DNA of 64,000 bases, from NCBI RefSeq assembly GCF_030348505.1, contig NZ_JAUCFJ010000002.1:2856001-2920000 (forward strand). The letters are read 5' to 3'. Below are positions 63,959 through 64,000 of the stretch, piece after piece. The notes under the pieces were generated by a model. It saw only the letters and a list, made by a program, of their open reading frames with translations, did not search any database and had not been told where the DNA came from. The number at the start of each line of letters is the position of its first letter. Within the stretch, counting starts at the first letter, position 1. The translations under genes were made by a program, and so were the position numbers. This stretch comes from Lysinibacillus sp. G4S2. GTDB lineage: Bacteria; Bacillota; Bacilli; Bacillales_A; Planococcaceae.

Positions 63959-64000
63959 TCATTTTACTTCTTTATAAGACTCAAAAAGTTCAATTAATGC
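63959..64000 (-). CDS. possible 3' end of a gene entering from the right
   Basis: Thirteen in-frame codons (ALIELFESYKEVK) and a TGA run from the window edge on the minus strand. The composition is gene-like, but the piece is too short to identify. Confidence 0.3.
   Translation of the reverse strand, partial: ALIELFESYKEVK

Noticed and set aside
1..64000. Integrated prophage or ICE
   Set aside because: No integrase, terminase, capsid, relaxase or att-type flanks were seen; the accessory content looks like scattered insertions and decay.

Overview
The window looks like a chromosomal segment of a low-GC Gram-positive bacterium of the family Planococcaceae, most likely Lysinibacillus. The best evidence is a meso-diaminopimelate dehydrogenase (ddh) of the type known from Lysinibacillus (Bacillus) sphaericus. 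Other Bacillales signs are an Ile T-box upstream of ileS, a Ku/LigD pair of the two-domain Bacillus type, an aconitase with a candidate CcpC box, YqeB- and YkvA-type proteins, and AGGAGG ribosome-binding sites throughout. No rRNA, tRNA or CRISPR locus was seen.

Layout. 1-4.9 kb: a broken P-loop gene, an alpha/beta hydrolase, an ISL3-type transposase relic, ddh, a small ORF and yqeB. 5.2-9 kb: a Crp/Fnr (YeiL-like) regulator divergent from an MFS transporter, a bicupin oxalate decarboxylase with a variant lid, and a GNAT acetyltransferase. 9-16.7 kb: accessory genes, many small or broken (a head-to-head deletion scar, a hydrolase with an internal stop, DinB, metallo-beta-lactamase fold, CPBP protease). 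17-19.5 kb: a MocR regulator and LysE exporter divergon. 19.7-25.1 kb: a higher-GC PrmC-related methyltransferase and ileS with its T-box. 25-33 kb: DUF2785, an ECF sigma with a membrane partner, Lrp/AsnC with DJ-1, LysR with an MFS exporter, and a lipoprotein. 33.4-41 kb: aconitase, one of two paralogous 113-aa proteins, an orphan ABC permease and nupG. 41-58 kb: resistance- and detoxification-like enzymes (VOC, APH, two serine hydrolases, DHFR-like, WYL regulator, SDR) around the ku/ligD NHEJ pair. 58.6-64 kb: the second 113-aa paralog and a compact operon of unrecognised genes (59349-61277), which is the best candidate for an undescribed system, followed by small membrane and zinc-ribbon proteins.

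How the genes work together. Several divergent regulator/target pairs carry visible dyads: LysR/MFS has two TATAAC-N5-GTTATA sites, YeiL-like/MFS has TGAGATATCTCA, and MocR/LysE has ATTGGnTGG-N8-CCAnCCAAT. Ku and LigD form a DNA end-joining pair. The ECF sigma overlaps the gene of its membrane-anchored partner. The 59349-61277 operon has overlapping reading frames and an 11-A tract that would join its second and third ORFs after a -1 shift.

Repeat landscape. The noncoding DNA is unusually structured. It holds two MITE families, one copy with a perfect 8-bp target duplication, that share a GC-rich core. A third TIR-bounded element supplies a gene's stop codon. Several tandem arrays have a 21- or 42-bp period, and three of them abut stop codons. 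Several genes are broken by single-base changes, which may partly be assembly error.
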